DNA of 64,000 nt from positions 99,501 to 163,500 of the forward strand of contig NZ_QBDX01000002.1 of NCBI RefSeq assembly GCF_003129605.1, in the 5' to 3' direction. The notes under the pieces were generated by a model. It was not told the origin of the DNA, did not search any database, and was given only the letters and a program-made list of their open reading frames with translations. The stretch is from Hyphobacterium indicum (GTDB lineage: Bacteria; Pseudomonadota; Alphaproteobacteria; Caulobacterales; Maricaulaceae). The position numbers were made by a program, and so were the translations under genes. This document shows, piece after piece, positions 23,523-32,617 of the stretch (within the stretch, counting starts at the first letter, position 1; each line of letters begins with the position of its first letter).

Positions 23523-24473
23523 ATGACGCTGGCATTCGTATTTCCGGGACAGGGCTCGCAGGCGGTCGGCATGGGCACGGAGCTGGCCGGGGCCTTTCCG
23601 GCCGCGCGGGCCGTGCTCGACGAGGTCGATGAGGCGCTCGGCCAGAAACTCTCCCACCTGATGGCGGATGGTCCGCTGGAAGACCTCACGCTGACCGAAA
23701 ATGCCCAGCCGGCCATCATGGCGGCTTCGATGGCCGTGATGCGGGTGCTGCAAACCCAGTTCAGGATTGACGCGACGGCCGCAAAATTCGTCGCCGGTCA
23801 CTCGCTGGGCGAATATTCGGCGCTGGCGGCTGCCGGATCGCTGTCCATCACTGATGCGGCCAGGCTGCTCAAGCTGCGCGGTCAGGCCATGCAAGCCGCG
23901 GTGCCGGTGGGCGAAGGCGCCATGGCGGCCCTGATCGGTGCCGAAATGGATGTCGCCGAAGCAGCGGCCAGGGCCGGGGCGGAACACGGCGTCTGTCAGG
24001 TCGCCAATGACAATGCGCCGGGCCAGATCGTGATTTCCGGGGCCAAAGCCGCCGTCGATGCGGCGATCGCCCATGCCCAGTCACAGGGTGTCAAACGCGC
24101 CATGACCTTGCCGGTTTCGGCGCCGTTTCACTGCACGCTGATGCAGCCGGCGGCCGATGCCATGGCCGCAGCATTGGCCGCAGCAAAAATCAATGCGCCG
24201 GGCGTGCCGGTCGTCGTCAATGTGCGCGCCGCCCCGGAATCCGATCCCGATACGATCCGCGAACTGCTGGTCGAACAGGTGACCGGCCGGGTGCGCTGGC
24301 GCGAGAGCGTGCAATGGATGGCGGGTGAGGGCGGCGTCACGGAATTCGCCGAAGCCGGTGGCAAGGTGCTGTCCGGCATGCTCAGGCGCACCGCGCCGGA
24401 CGCGGCCGGCACGCCGCTGATCACCCCTGACAATCTGGAAGCCTTCGCCGCTTCCCTCAAAGGAGCCAAATAA
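23523..24473 (+). CDS. fabD: Malonyl-CoA:ACP transacylase
   Basis: A 316-residue FabD, which loads malonyl groups onto acyl carrier protein for fatty-acid synthesis. The start FVFPGQGSQ, the nucleophile elbow GHSLGEY (Ser94), and the catalytic histidine in VSAPFHCTLMQPA are clear. The ATG at 23523 was preferred to one at 23502 because the conserved protein starts there and GGGAGCACGCC precedes it. fabG begins inside its stop codon (TAATG), so the two are translationally coupled. Confidence 0.97.
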   Translation: MTLAFVFPGQGSQAVGMGTELAGAFPAARAVLDEVDEALGQKLSHLMADGPLEDLTLTENAQPAIMAASMAVMRVLQTQFRIDATAAKFVAGHSLGEYSALAAAGSLSITDAARLLKLRGQAMQAAVPVGEGAMAALIGAEMDVAEAAARAGAEHGVCQVANDNAPGQIVISGAKAAVDAAIAHAQSQGVKRAMTLPVSAPFHCTLMQPAADAMAAALAAAKINAPGVPVVVNVRAAPESDPDTIRELLVEQVTGRVRWRESVQWMAGEGGVTEFAEAGGKVLSGMLRRTAPDAAGTPLITPDNLEAFAASLKGAK

Positions 24474-25210
24474 TGTTCTCTCTCGAAGGCAAGACCGCGC
24501 TGGTCACCGGTGCCACCGGCGGTATCGGCGGCGCCATTGCGCGCACACTCCATGCCCAGGGCGCAACGGTGACGATTTCCGGAACCCGACAGGAAAAGCT
24601 GGATGAACTGAAGGCAGAGCTGGGCGAGCGGGTGCATGCCATCGCCTGCAATCTCGACGATGGCGAAGCGGTGGACGCCTTGCCGAAACAGGCCGCTGAA
24701 GCCATGGGCGGGCTGGACATCCTCGTCGCCAATGCCGGCATCACCAAGGACGGCTTGTTGATGCGGATGAAGGACGAGGACTGGCAGCAGGTCCTGAAAA
24801 TCAATCTGGAAAGCTATTTCCGCCTGTCACGCGCCGCCTTGCGCGGCATGATGAAGGCGCGTCATGGCCGCATCATCGGCATCACTTCGGTTGTGGGCGT
24901 GATGGGAAATCCCGGACAGGCCAATTATTGCGCTTCCAAGGCCGGCATGATCGGTTTCACCAAATCCCTGGCCCAGGAAGTGGCTGCACGCGGCGTGACG
25001 GCGAATTGTGTTGCGCCGGGCTTCATCGCCTCGCCGATGACCGACGCGCTGAACGATCAGCAGCGTGAAGCCATCCTGTCGAAAATCCCCGCCAATGATC
25101 TCGGCTCCGGCGAGGATATTGCTGCAGCCGTGGCCTATCTCGCCAGCGATGAAGCGCACTACGTCACCGGCCAGACCTTGCACGTGAATGGCGGCATGGC
25201 CATGATCTGA
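24473..25210 (+). CDS. fabG: 3-oxoacyl-ACP reductase
   Basis: A 245-residue FabG, reducing 3-oxoacyl-ACP with NADPH in each elongation cycle. The cofactor motif TGATGGIG (about 12-19), NAG at about 87-89, and the catalytic Ser-Tyr-Lys (ITSVVG, then YCASKAG) are present, with the FabG-type VAPGFIASPMT loop and the closing YVTGQTLHVNGGMAMI. It is embedded in the fabD-fabG-acpP-fabF order, which separates it from the generic SDR at 14731. Confidence 0.97.
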   Translation: MFSLEGKTALVTGATGGIGGAIARTLHAQGATVTISGTRQEKLDELKAELGERVHAIACNLDDGEAVDALPKQAAEAMGGLDILVANAGITKDGLLMRMKDEDWQQVLKINLESYFRLSRAALRGMMKARHGRIIGITSVVGVMGNPGQANYCASKAGMIGFTKSLAQEVAARGVTANCVAPGFIASPMTDALNDQQREAILSKIPANDLGSGEDIAAAVAYLASDEAHYVTGQTLHVNGGMAMI

Positions 25211-25248
25211 TACCGGCCGGGCAGGCCAAGGCGCACACCGACTGGTCA

Positions 25249-25266
25249 AGCACGAATTGGCGTGCT
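25249..25266. repeat. Hairpin between fabG and acpP
   Basis: AGCACG-AATTGG-CGTGCT is a perfect 6-bp stem 39 bases after fabG. The 163-bp gap before acpP probably also holds an acpP promoter, since ACP is needed in large amounts. No T-run follows the stem. Confidence 0.35.
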
Positions 25267-25373
25267 AACTGCCCCGCACCGTTTGTTTGGGGGAACGGCG
25301 TCTGTATTCGGCGCTTCACGGCTCGTCCGGCCCCGCATAAGGTTTTACGAAGGATTGCAGAAGGGAATCGCTT

Positions 25374-25610
25374 ATGTCCGACGTTCTTGCCCGCGTTAAA
25401 AAAATCGTTGTCGAACATCTCGACGTTGAAGAAGACAAGGTCACAGAGTCCGCGTCCTTCATCGACGATCTCGGCGCTGACTCGCTCGACAATGTCGAAC
25501 TGGTCATGGCGTTCGAGGAAGAGTTCGACATTGAAATCCCGGATGATGCCGCAGAGCACATCCAGACGGTTGGTGCCGCTGTGAAATTCATCAGCGAGAA
25601 AACCGGCTAG
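25374..25610 (+). CDS. acpP: Acyl carrier protein
   Basis: A 78-residue acidic carrier protein. The phosphopantetheine attachment serine is Ser37 in the invariant [12 protein letters not shown] motif, followed by the helix-III region [14 protein letters not shown]. It carries growing acyl chains for Fab enzymes. It stands between fabG and fabF, the standard arrangement. Confidence 0.99.
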   Translation: MSDVLARVKKIVVEHLDVEEDKVTESASFIDDLGADSLDNVELVMAFEEEFDIEIPDDAAEHIQTVGAAVKFISEKTG

Positions 25611-25622
25611 TCACGGATTGTC

Positions 25623-26903
25623 ATGCGCCGTGTTGTTGTTACCGGACTGGGTATCGTTTCACCGCTGGGATGCGGAGTCGAACCTGTCTGGAAGCGGCTT
25701 TTATCCGGACAATCGGGCATAAAGCCCATTGAACATTTTGATGCCAGCGATCTCGCAAGCCGGATCGCTGGCATTGTTCCACGCAAGGATGGCCGGGGCG
25801 GTGGTGCGGATGATCCGCATGCCTTTGATGCCGATGCCACCATGGCGCCGCGTGAACAAAAGCGCATCGACGAATTCATTCTCTACGGTATTGCCGCCGC
25901 CGATCAGGCCATCGAACATTCCGGCTGGTCCGCCCGCTCGGATGAAGAGGCGGAACGCGCCGGCGTGATGATCGGTTCGGGGACAGGTGGTCTGAGCACC
26001 ATCTATGAAACCTCCGTCCTCCTGAAAGAGCGCGGCCCGCGCAAGATATCGCCCTTCGTCATTCCCGGCATCATCATCAATCTGATTTCCGGTCAGGTCT
26101 CGATCCGCCATGGATTGAAAGGCCCGAACCATTCGGTCGTCACGGCCTGTTCCACCGGCGCGCACGCCATTGGCGATGCTGCCCGGATGATCAAATATGG
26201 CGATGCCGACATGATGGTCGCCGGCGGGGCTGAAGCCGCCATCTGCCGCCTCGGCGTCGCCAGTTTTGTCGCGGCCCGCGCCATGTCGACCGGCTTCAAC
26301 GACACACCGGAAAAAGCCTCGCGTCCTTATGACCGGGACCGGGATGGCTTCGTCATGGGCGAAGGGGCCGGCGTGGTCGTCCTGGAAGAATATGAAAGCG
26401 CCAGAGCCCGCGGCGCGACCATCTATGCCGAGGTGGCGGGCTATGGCCTGTCCGGCGATGCCTTCCACATCACCGCACCGGCAGAAGACGGCAATGGCGG
26501 TTTCCGGTCGATGCGCGCCGCATTGAAGGATGCCGGTCTGGAACCGTCCGATATCGACTATGTCAATGCGCACGGCACCTCCACGCCGAAGGGTGACGAG
26601 ATCGAACTGAAAGCCGTGGAGCGCCTGTTCGGCGATGCGGCAGACGATATTGTCATGTCCTCGACGAAATCATCGATCGGACACCTGCTTGGCGCGGCCG
26701 GAGCTGTGGAGGCGATCTTCTCCATCCTGGCGATCCGCGACGGCATTTGCCCGCCAACGCTCAATCTTGACAACCCATCGGTGGAAACACCGATCAATCT
26801 TGCCCCGCACAAGGCGGTGGAAAAACCGGTAAGAGCGGCCCTTTCGAACTCCTTCGGCTTTGGCGGCACCAATGCGTCCGTAATTTTCCGGGCCGTGGAT
26901 TGA
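25623..26903 (+). CDS. fabF: 3-oxoacyl-ACP synthase II
   Basis: A 426-residue FabF condensing enzyme that elongates acyl-ACP. The catalytic Cys176 lies in VVTACSTGAHAIG, and the two histidines lie in NAHGTSTPKGD (about 316) and SSIGHLLGAAG (about 350); the closing SNSFGFGGTNASVIF loop is intact. Family start MRRVVVTGLGIVSPLG. A short insertion (about 55-70, GRGGGADDPHAF) is common in alphaproteobacterial FabF. mltG begins 9 bases after its stop. Confidence 0.98.
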   Translation: MRRVVVTGLGIVSPLGCGVEPVWKRLLSGQSGIKPIEHFDASDLASRIAGIVPRKDGRGGGADDPHAFDADATMAPREQKRIDEFILYGIAAADQAIEHSGWSARSDEEAERAGVMIGSGTGGLSTIYETSVLLKERGPRKISPFVIPGIIINLISGQVSIRHGLKGPNHSVVTACSTGAHAIGDAARMIKYGDADMMVAGGAEAAICRLGVASFVAARAMSTGFNDTPEKASRPYDRDRDGFVMGEGAGVVVLEEYESARARGATIYAEVAGYGLSGDAFHITAPAEDGNGGFRSMRAALKDAGLEPSDIDYVNAHGTSTPKGDEIELKAVERLFGDAADDIVMSSTKSSIGHLLGAAGAVEAIFSILAIRDGICPPTLNLDNPSVETPINLAPHKAVEKPVRAALSNSFGFGGTNASVIFRAVD

Positions 26904-26912
26904 TCTGCGGCC

Positions 26913-27944
26913 ATGAGCGATCAGAAACCGGAAAAGAAGACAGGTGGCCTGCTCGGGAGAATACTGCTCGGTTTGCTCCTGCTGATCGTCATCGGGGTGA
27001 TTGTTGTTGCCGGCGCGGCCTGGTTCAGCTGGCAATGGCTGCAGGACGAAGTCGCCGATGCCGGCCCGGCCGAAACCGAGACCATCGTCACCTTGCCGCG
27101 CGGTGCAGGACTCATTGCCATCGCCAACCAGCTGGAACGCGAAGGCGTCATCGAGGATGCACGGATTTTCCGTATCTGGGTCACCATCGATGGCGGCGAC
27201 CGCGATTTGCAGGCGGGGGAATACGCCATTCCTGCACGGTCCAGCATTCTCGACATCTATGAGCAGCTGCGCGAGGGCGAGACCCTGTCCTATCCGGTGA
27301 CGGTGCCGGAAGGGCGGACCAGCGCCATGATTGTACGCATCCTCAATGACTCGGAGGTGCTGACCGGCGAGATCACAAACATGCCGGAAGAAGGCACACT
27401 TCTGCCCGAGACCTATTTTGTGCAACGCGGCACGCCGCGCCAGGCTGTGCTCGACCGCATGCGGGCCGATCAGCAAGCCCTGATCGACCAGCTCTGGCCC
27501 GGCCGCGCGGCAGATTTGCCCTTCGATACGCCGGAGGAGGCCATCATCCTGGCCTCCGTCGTTGAAAAGGAGACCGGCGTCGCGGACGAGCGCCCACTGG
27601 TGGCATCGGTTTTCGTCAACCGGCTGCGCCGGGGCATGCGGCTGGAAAGCGATCCGACGATCATCTACGGCATCACCGGCGGCGAGCCTCTGGGCCGCGG
27701 CATACGACGCTCCGAACTCGACAATGCCGATAATCCCTACAACACCTATTTCGTGAACGGCTTGCCGCCGACACCGATTGCCAATCCCGGCCGGGATGCC
27801 ATTGCGGCCGTCCTCAACCCGCCCGACACCGATTATCTCTTCTTTGTGGCCGATGGCACCGGCGGGCACGCCTTTGCCGAGACCTATCGCCAACATCAGC
27901 GGAATGTGGCCAACTGGCGCCGGATCGAACGGGAGCGCAGATAA
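26913..27944 (+). CDS. mltG: Endolytic murein transglycosylase
   Basis: A 343-residue YceG/MltG that cuts nascent glycan strands and sets peptidoglycan chain length. One N-terminal transmembrane helix (about 15-38) anchors a periplasmic LysM-like region and the YceG domain. The catalytic glutamate lies in ILASVVEKETGV, followed by VASVFVNRLRRGMRLESDPTIIYG and the NPYNTYFVNGLPPTPIANPG block. The location between fabF and yicC-gmk is common in alphaproteobacteria. Confidence 0.96.
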   Translation: MSDQKPEKKTGGLLGRILLGLLLLIVIGVIVVAGAAWFSWQWLQDEVADAGPAETETIVTLPRGAGLIAIANQLEREGVIEDARIFRIWVTIDGGDRDLQAGEYAIPARSSILDIYEQLREGETLSYPVTVPEGRTSAMIVRILNDSEVLTGEITNMPEEGTLLPETYFVQRGTPRQAVLDRMRADQQALIDQLWPGRAADLPFDTPEEAIILASVVEKETGVADERPLVASVFVNRLRRGMRLESDPTIIYGITGGEPLGRGIRRSELDNADNPYNTYFVNGLPPTPIANPGRDAIAAVLNPPDTDYLFFVADGTGGHAFAETYRQHQRNVANWRRIERERR

Positions 27945-28825
27945 TGCCACGGCTTTCCGGAATGACAGGGTTTGCGCGCGCGGGCGGTCAGTTTTCGCAC
28001 TGGACCTTTGTCTGGGAGATCAAGAGCGTGAATGGCAAGGGGCTGGAAGTGCGGTTCCGCACACCGCCCGGCTATGATGCGCTGGAACAGGCGGCCCGGG
28101 AGCGCGCCAAGCGGACGTTTTCGCGCGGTAACATTCAGGCCAGCCTCACCCTGGCAAGAGATCTGTCCGCAAGCGATGTCTCGATTGATGCCGCCCGTCT
28201 GGAAGCCCTGATCGCCGCCAGCCGGCCCTATGTCGAAAAGGGAGAGGTGGCGCCGCCATCCTTTGACGGCCTTCTGGCGGTCAAGGGCGTCCTCAGGTCC
28301 GAGGACGACGCCAGCGAAGCCGATGCCGAAGCCCTGCACGGCGCCATTCTGGTCGCCTTTGACGAGGCCCTGGCCGCGCTTCGGACCGCGCGTCTCGAAG
28401 AAGGCGCCGCCCTGTCCGGAATTCTCACGACCGTTCTGGATGAAATCGTGGCATTGCGGGAGCAGGCGGCCAGCCTTGCGGCAGCACGTCCGGAGATCAT
28501 CCGCGACAGATTCCGCGCCCGGCTGCAGGATTTTCTCGACGGCGATCTGCCCGAGGAAAGGCTCGCCCAGGAAGCGGCCATGCTCGCCGTCAAGGCTGAT
28601 ATCCGCGAGGAACTCGACCGCCTGACCGCCCACATCGAAAGCGCCCGTGATCTGCTGGCGCAAGGCTCTCCCGTCGGACGCAAGCTGGATTTCCTGTCTC
28701 AGGAGTTCAATCGTGAGGTCAACACGCTATGCTCCAAGTCCGGCGATTCGGAGCTGACACGCATCGGGTTGGCACTGAAAGCCGCGGTCGATCAGTTCCG
28801 GGAGCAGATACAGAATGTCGAATAG
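27944..28825 (+). CDS. YicC family endoribonuclease
   Basis: A 293-residue YicC-like protein. The start SGMTGFARA, the VWEIKSVNGKGLEVRFR strand motif, the LDFLSQEFNREVNTLCSKS signature and the closing FREQIQNVE are family hallmarks. YicC proteins are RNases that act on sRNAs or mRNAs in E. coli and B. subtilis. The ATG overlaps the mltG stop (TAATG), and the 3' end overlaps gmk by 11 bases; the yicC-gmk pairing is widely conserved. Confidence 0.93.
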   Translation: MPRLSGMTGFARAGGQFSHWTFVWEIKSVNGKGLEVRFRTPPGYDALEQAARERAKRTFSRGNIQASLTLARDLSASDVSIDAARLEALIAASRPYVEKGEVAPPSFDGLLAVKGVLRSEDDASEADAEALHGAILVAFDEALAALRTARLEEGAALSGILTTVLDEIVALREQAASLAAARPEIIRDRFRARLQDFLDGDLPEERLAQEAAMLAVKADIREELDRLTAHIESARDLLAQGSPVGRKLDFLSQEFNREVNTLCSKSGDSELTRIGLALKAAVDQFREQIQNVE

Positions 28826-29477
28826 CCGGCCACCTGCCCCCCGCTACCGGGGTGGACGACGTGGCATGATGCTGGTTCTTTCCAGCCCGTCCGGGGCCGG
28901 AAAGACGACGCTGTCCAAGCGATTGATCATGCATCATCCCGATGTCGTCCTCTCTGTCTCGGCCACGACCCGTGCCGCCCGCCCGGGCGAGCTGGATGGC
29001 GAGGATTATTTTTTCGTCAGCCATGAGGCATTCGAGAAACGCATTGCGGAAGGCGGGTTTTTCGAACACGCAAAAGTTTTTGACCAGTATTATGGAACGC
29101 CCATCGCCCCGGTCGAGGAGGCGCTGACCGAGGGCCGCGATGTGGTCTTCGATATCGATTGGCAGGGGGCGCAGCAGCTGGCCGAAAAGGCGCCGCGCGA
29201 CGTGGTGCGCGTTTTTATTCTGCCGCCGTCGATGAAGCTTCTGGAGGACCGTCTGCGCAAACGCGGGCAGGATTCCGAGGACATCATCAATGGCCGCATG
29301 GCCCGCGCCGAAGCGGAAGTCTCCCATTGGGAGGAATATGATTATGTCATCGTCAATGAGGACTTTTCCGGCGCGCTCGAGGAACTCGAACTCATCCTCC
29401 GCGCCGAACGCCTGCGCCGCACCCGCCGGCCCTGGCTGCGCGGTTTCGTCGATGAGCTGATGAGCGAGCGGGATTAA
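28815..29477 (+). CDS. gmk: Guanylate kinase
   Basis: A 220-residue guanylate kinase, phosphorylating GMP to GDP. The P-loop SSPSGAGKTTL, the GMP-binding ATTRAARPGELDGEDYFFVS stretch, the YGTP motif and the VFDIDWQGA Walker B-like motif are present. Two possible starts exist; the first ATG at 28815 overlaps yicC, and a start at 28866 (MMLVLSSPSG) would also give a complete enzyme. Its 3' end overlaps convergent rsmA by 4 bases. Confidence 0.97.
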   Translation: MSNSRPPAPRYRGGRRGMMLVLSSPSGAGKTTLSKRLIMHHPDVVLSVSATTRAARPGELDGEDYFFVSHEAFEKRIAEGGFFEHAKVFDQYYGTPIAPVEEALTEGRDVVFDIDWQGAQQLAEKAPRDVVRVFILPPSMKLLEDRLRKRGQDSEDIINGRMARAEAEVSHWEEYDYVIVNEDFSGALEELELILRAERLRRTRRPWLRGFVDELMSERD

Positions 29478-30322
29478 CCCCGCGCCGCCCGCCACGCCTT
29501 TGCCAATGCAAAAAACCCCTCCGGCGGAATCGTCTCCGCCCTGGCACCGGGGTCAATGCCCGCAGCCTCCAGCAAGGTTTCTGCTGATGTGCCCGCCTTG
29601 CCCGCCGCGATGCCCAGGCTTTTGCGCAAGGTCTTGCGGCGCTGGCCAAAGGCGCTTTCCGTGACCACTTCCAGCGCCGCCAGATCAGTGAAACGTTGCG
29701 CAGCGGGAAGGGGATCAATCACCACCACCGCACTATCGACCTTGGGCGGTGGCGTGAAGGCACGGGCCGGTGCATTCAGCACGATCCGCGCCGACGCGAC
29801 AGCAGCCGTCAGAATGGCCAGCCGCCCATAGGCTTTGGCCCCCGCGGGAGCGACCACCCGTTCCGCAACCTCTTTCTGGAACATCAGCACCAGTCTCTGC
29901 CAGAAGACCGGCTCGGCTTTCAACCATTTTATGAGCAGGGGCGTGCCGACATTATAGGGCAGGTTGGACGCAATCACGGCCGGTCCCCCGCCGGTCAATG
30001 CGGCTTCGTCCACTTTCAGCGCATCGCCCTCGATCATCTCGAAAGGCGTTGGATAATAGTCAGCCGTCGCCTCCAGCGCCGGGATGAAGCGTGCATCCAT
30101 CTCGACCGCGATCAGGCGTTCGGGCGCAAGCGCCAGCAGGGGCCGGGTCAGGCCGCCAGGGCCGGGGCCGACCTCGATGATCGTGACGCCGGAGACATCC
30201 CCGCACAGGCTGGCAATCTTTCCGGTCAGATTAAGATCGAGCAGAAAATGCTGACCGAAGGATTTGTCGGCGCGCAGCCCGTATTCGGCGATTATCTCCC
30301 GCAGCGGTGGCGGCGTGCTCAT
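29474..30322 (-). CDS. rsmA: 16S rRNA dimethyladenosine transferase
   Basis: A 282-residue RsmA/KsgA that dimethylates two adjacent adenosines in the 3' hairpin of 16S rRNA. SAM-binding motifs GQHFLLDLNLT and EVGPGPGGLTRPLL, and the catalytic NLPYNVGTPLL (NLPY) motif are visible, with FQKEVAERVVA following. Length is normal. The start overlaps the pdxA stop (ATGA); pdxA-rsmA next to surA-lptD is the classic order. Confidence 0.97.
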   Translation of the reverse strand: MSTPPPLREIIAEYGLRADKSFGQHFLLDLNLTGKIASLCGDVSGVTIIEVGPGPGGLTRPLLALAPERLIAVEMDARFIPALEATADYYPTPFEMIEGDALKVDEAALTGGGPAVIASNLPYNVGTPLLIKWLKAEPVFWQRLVLMFQKEVAERVVAPAGAKAYGRLAILTAAVASARIVLNAPARAFTPPPKVDSAVVVIDPLPAAQRFTDLAALEVVTESAFGQRRKTLRKSLGIAAGKAGTSAETLLEAAGIDPGARAETIPPEGFFALAKAWRAARG

Positions 30323-31302
30323 ATGGCCCGCCGCGCGGCCATGTCAGCCGCCAGCCGGATGGCCGCGATCAGGCTGTCGGCGCGCGCTACGCCCTTGCCG
30401 GCAATATCGAATCCGGTGCCATGATCCGGCGATGTGCGGATGACAGGCAGGCCGAGCGTGACGTTCACGCCGCCCCAGAAATCCAGCGCCTTGAACGGGA
30501 TCAGCCCCTGATCATGATACAGGCAGATGGCCGCATCATATCCGGCCCGCGCTTCCTCATGGAACATGGCATCGGGCGGCAGCGGGCCGGATATGTCCAC
30601 GCCCTCGGCGCGCAGGGCATTGGCGGCCGGCGCGATAATGGTAATCTCCTCGCGGCCCAGGGAACCGCCTTCGCCGGCATGTGGATTGAGTCCGGCCAGC
30701 GCCAGTCTCGGCGTTCTGATGCCAAAATCCTTTCGCAGCGCATGGGCCGTGACCCGTGCCGTATGGATGATGGCTTCGGCGCTCAGACCCTCGATCGCCG
30801 CTTTCAGTGACATGTGGATGCTGACCAGGGAAACGCGCAGCTTTTCGCCTGCCAGCATCATTACCGGTCCGCGCGGTCCCGCCTGCTTCAGCTTCCGGGT
30901 CAGCATGGCGACATACTCGGTATGGCCAGGATGCTTGAAGCCGGCCGTATAAAGGACGGCTTTGGAAACCGGATTGGTGACAATGCCGCCGGCCAGGCCG
31001 CTGGCCGCCAGCGCGACCGACTGCTCGATAGAAGCCAGAACGGGGGCGGCATTCGCCCCGTCTGCCTGCCCCGCTGTGACAGGCGCAGCAAGCGCGACCG
31101 GGATGACGGGCAGGGCGCGGGAAAATACGGATTCCGCTTGCGCGGGCGTTTCGATGATCTCCACCGGAACATCATACAGGGCCGGGTCGCCGATCACGAA
31201 AAAGACCGGCCCGGCCTGCTTCAGCGCCTGCCAGGCGGCGCAACTGATCTCCGGACCGATCCCGGCCGGATCGCCCATGGTCAGCGCCAGGGGCGCGGTC
31301 AT
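30319..31302 (-). CDS. pdxA: 4-hydroxythreonine-4-phosphate dehydrogenase
   Basis: A 327-residue PdxA that oxidises 4-phosphohydroxythreonine in pyridoxal-phosphate synthesis. The LTMGDPAGIGPEIS start, GIVTNPVSKAVLY, the metal-binding GHTEYVAML and the GLNPHAGEGG and YHDQGLIPFKAL motifs are all recognisable. Its start overlaps the surA stop by 1 base (TAATG), and its stop overlaps rsmA. Confidence 0.97.
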   Translation of the reverse strand: MTAPLALTMGDPAGIGPEISCAAWQALKQAGPVFFVIGDPALYDVPVEIIETPAQAESVFSRALPVIPVALAAPVTAGQADGANAAPVLASIEQSVALAASGLAGGIVTNPVSKAVLYTAGFKHPGHTEYVAMLTRKLKQAGPRGPVMMLAGEKLRVSLVSIHMSLKAAIEGLSAEAIIHTARVTAHALRKDFGIRTPRLALAGLNPHAGEGGSLGREEITIIAPAANALRAEGVDISGPLPPDAMFHEEARAGYDAAICLYHDQGLIPFKALDFWGGVNVTLGLPVIRTSPDHGTGFDIAGKGVARADSLIAAIRLAADMAARRAI

Positions 31303-32540
31303 TAGCGGATTTCGATCGTGGAGTCGCGGCGTAGATCACGGAGCCAGCGGCGGGACAGCATCGACAATTGCTGGTTGCGCAGCTGGCGTTCGATTTCCTC
31401 GCGCGTGGGCACGCCCGGTCCGCCGATAGAACGATCACAGACGAAATAGACCTGCCGTCCGGCCGCGGATTCCAGAATGCCGGTATTCTCACCCTCATCG
31501 AGCCCGGACAGGGGTTCGGCAACTTGCGGCAACAGCGCATCCAGCGAAATCTGGCCCAGACGGGACGAGAAGGCACCGTCAACGCCTTCGACGGCGGCGT
31601 CGATCTGGTCGCAACTGGCAATGCGCGAAATCGCCCGCTGTAATGCGGCAACGGACTCGTCAGTGACCCGGCTGGTCGGGATTGTCACCTGTGCCAGATC
31701 ATACATGATGGCAGTGGTGCCTTCGCGCTCGTCAATCAGGGCGATGATCATCAGCCCGCCCGGAACACGGAAGGGCCGCGACAACTGACCCGGCGAGAGC
31801 GCTTGCGCGACCTGCGCCACTTCCGGGCGCATCTGTCCGGTGAGCAGCCAGCCGATTTCGCCGCCATTGGCCGCTGACGGGGCATCGGAAAACTGCTGGG
31901 CGACGGCCTGGAAAGGGGCACCCTGCTGGATCTGGGTCATAACCGCGATCGCGCGCTGCTGGGCCTGTTCCTCATCAGACGAGACCGGGATTTCGAGAAA
32001 GATTTCGGCCAGGCGGTATTGCGTTTCCGATGCCGATGCGGCCACGCGTTCCAGCGTCGCTTCGATCTGCTGATTGGAAATACGGATGCGGTTGCTATAG
32101 CGCCCGCCGACGAGGATTTGCCACGCGATTTCCGCCTCGAGCTGGCGGCGGAGCGTTGTGACAGCAATACCGCTGGCGGCCAGATCACGTTCGATCTGAG
32201 CCGGGTCGGCATCATTCTGGACCGCGATATTCTGGATGGCGGCGTCCACCTCGGCTGGATCAACCTCGACTTCATACTCGAGCGCTTCCTGCAGCTGAAG
32301 CGTTTCATCGACCAGAGAGCGGATCGCCTGATCCTGGATTCGGGCCAGCGCTTCCGGCGTCGGCTGGGCCCCGGACGATGCAATGATCAGCCGCATCCGG
32401 TTGCGGACATCCACAGTTGTGATCGGATAGTCATTGACCAGCGCAGCTATGCCTTCAACTTGCTGGGCATGGGCACAGGCGCTGCCAACAGCAGAAAGCG
32501 CCAGGGCAAGTGAGGCGGTCAAAAGTCGTTTCATGATCAT
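31302..32540 (-). CDS. surA: Periplasmic chaperone SurA
   Basis: A 412-residue periplasmic chaperone and peptidyl-prolyl isomerase that escorts outer-membrane proteins to the BAM complex. After a signal peptide ending AHAQQ, the N-terminal SurA core (EGIAALVNDYPITTVDVRNR) leads to one clear parvulin-like domain (about 170-270: RLAEIFLEIPV, QFSDAPSAANGGEIGWL, GQLSRPFRVPGG). The second, degenerate parvulin region and a C-terminal helix follow. A nearby in-frame ATG at 32534 is an alternative start. It lies between lptD and pdxA, the usual order. Confidence 0.93.
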   Translation of the reverse strand: MIMKRLLTASLALALSAVGSACAHAQQVEGIAALVNDYPITTVDVRNRMRLIIASSGAQPTPEALARIQDQAIRSLVDETLQLQEALEYEVEVDPAEVDAAIQNIAVQNDADPAQIERDLAASGIAVTTLRRQLEAEIAWQILVGGRYSNRIRISNQQIEATLERVAASASETQYRLAEIFLEIPVSSDEEQAQQRAIAVMTQIQQGAPFQAVAQQFSDAPSAANGGEIGWLLTGQMRPEVAQVAQALSPGQLSRPFRVPGGLMIIALIDEREGTTAIMYDLAQVTIPTSRVTDESVAALQRAISRIASCDQIDAAVEGVDGAFSSRLGQISLDALLPQVAEPLSGLDEGENTGILESAAGRQVYFVCDRSIGGPGVPTREEIERQLRNQQLSMLSRRWLRDLRRDSTIEIR

Positions 32541-32617
32541 GGCCGATTTTTTCTGGTACGGTCTCGAAAATACTCATACGCGCGCGCGGTGCAACGATGG
32601 CGCACTGCTCATGGCAG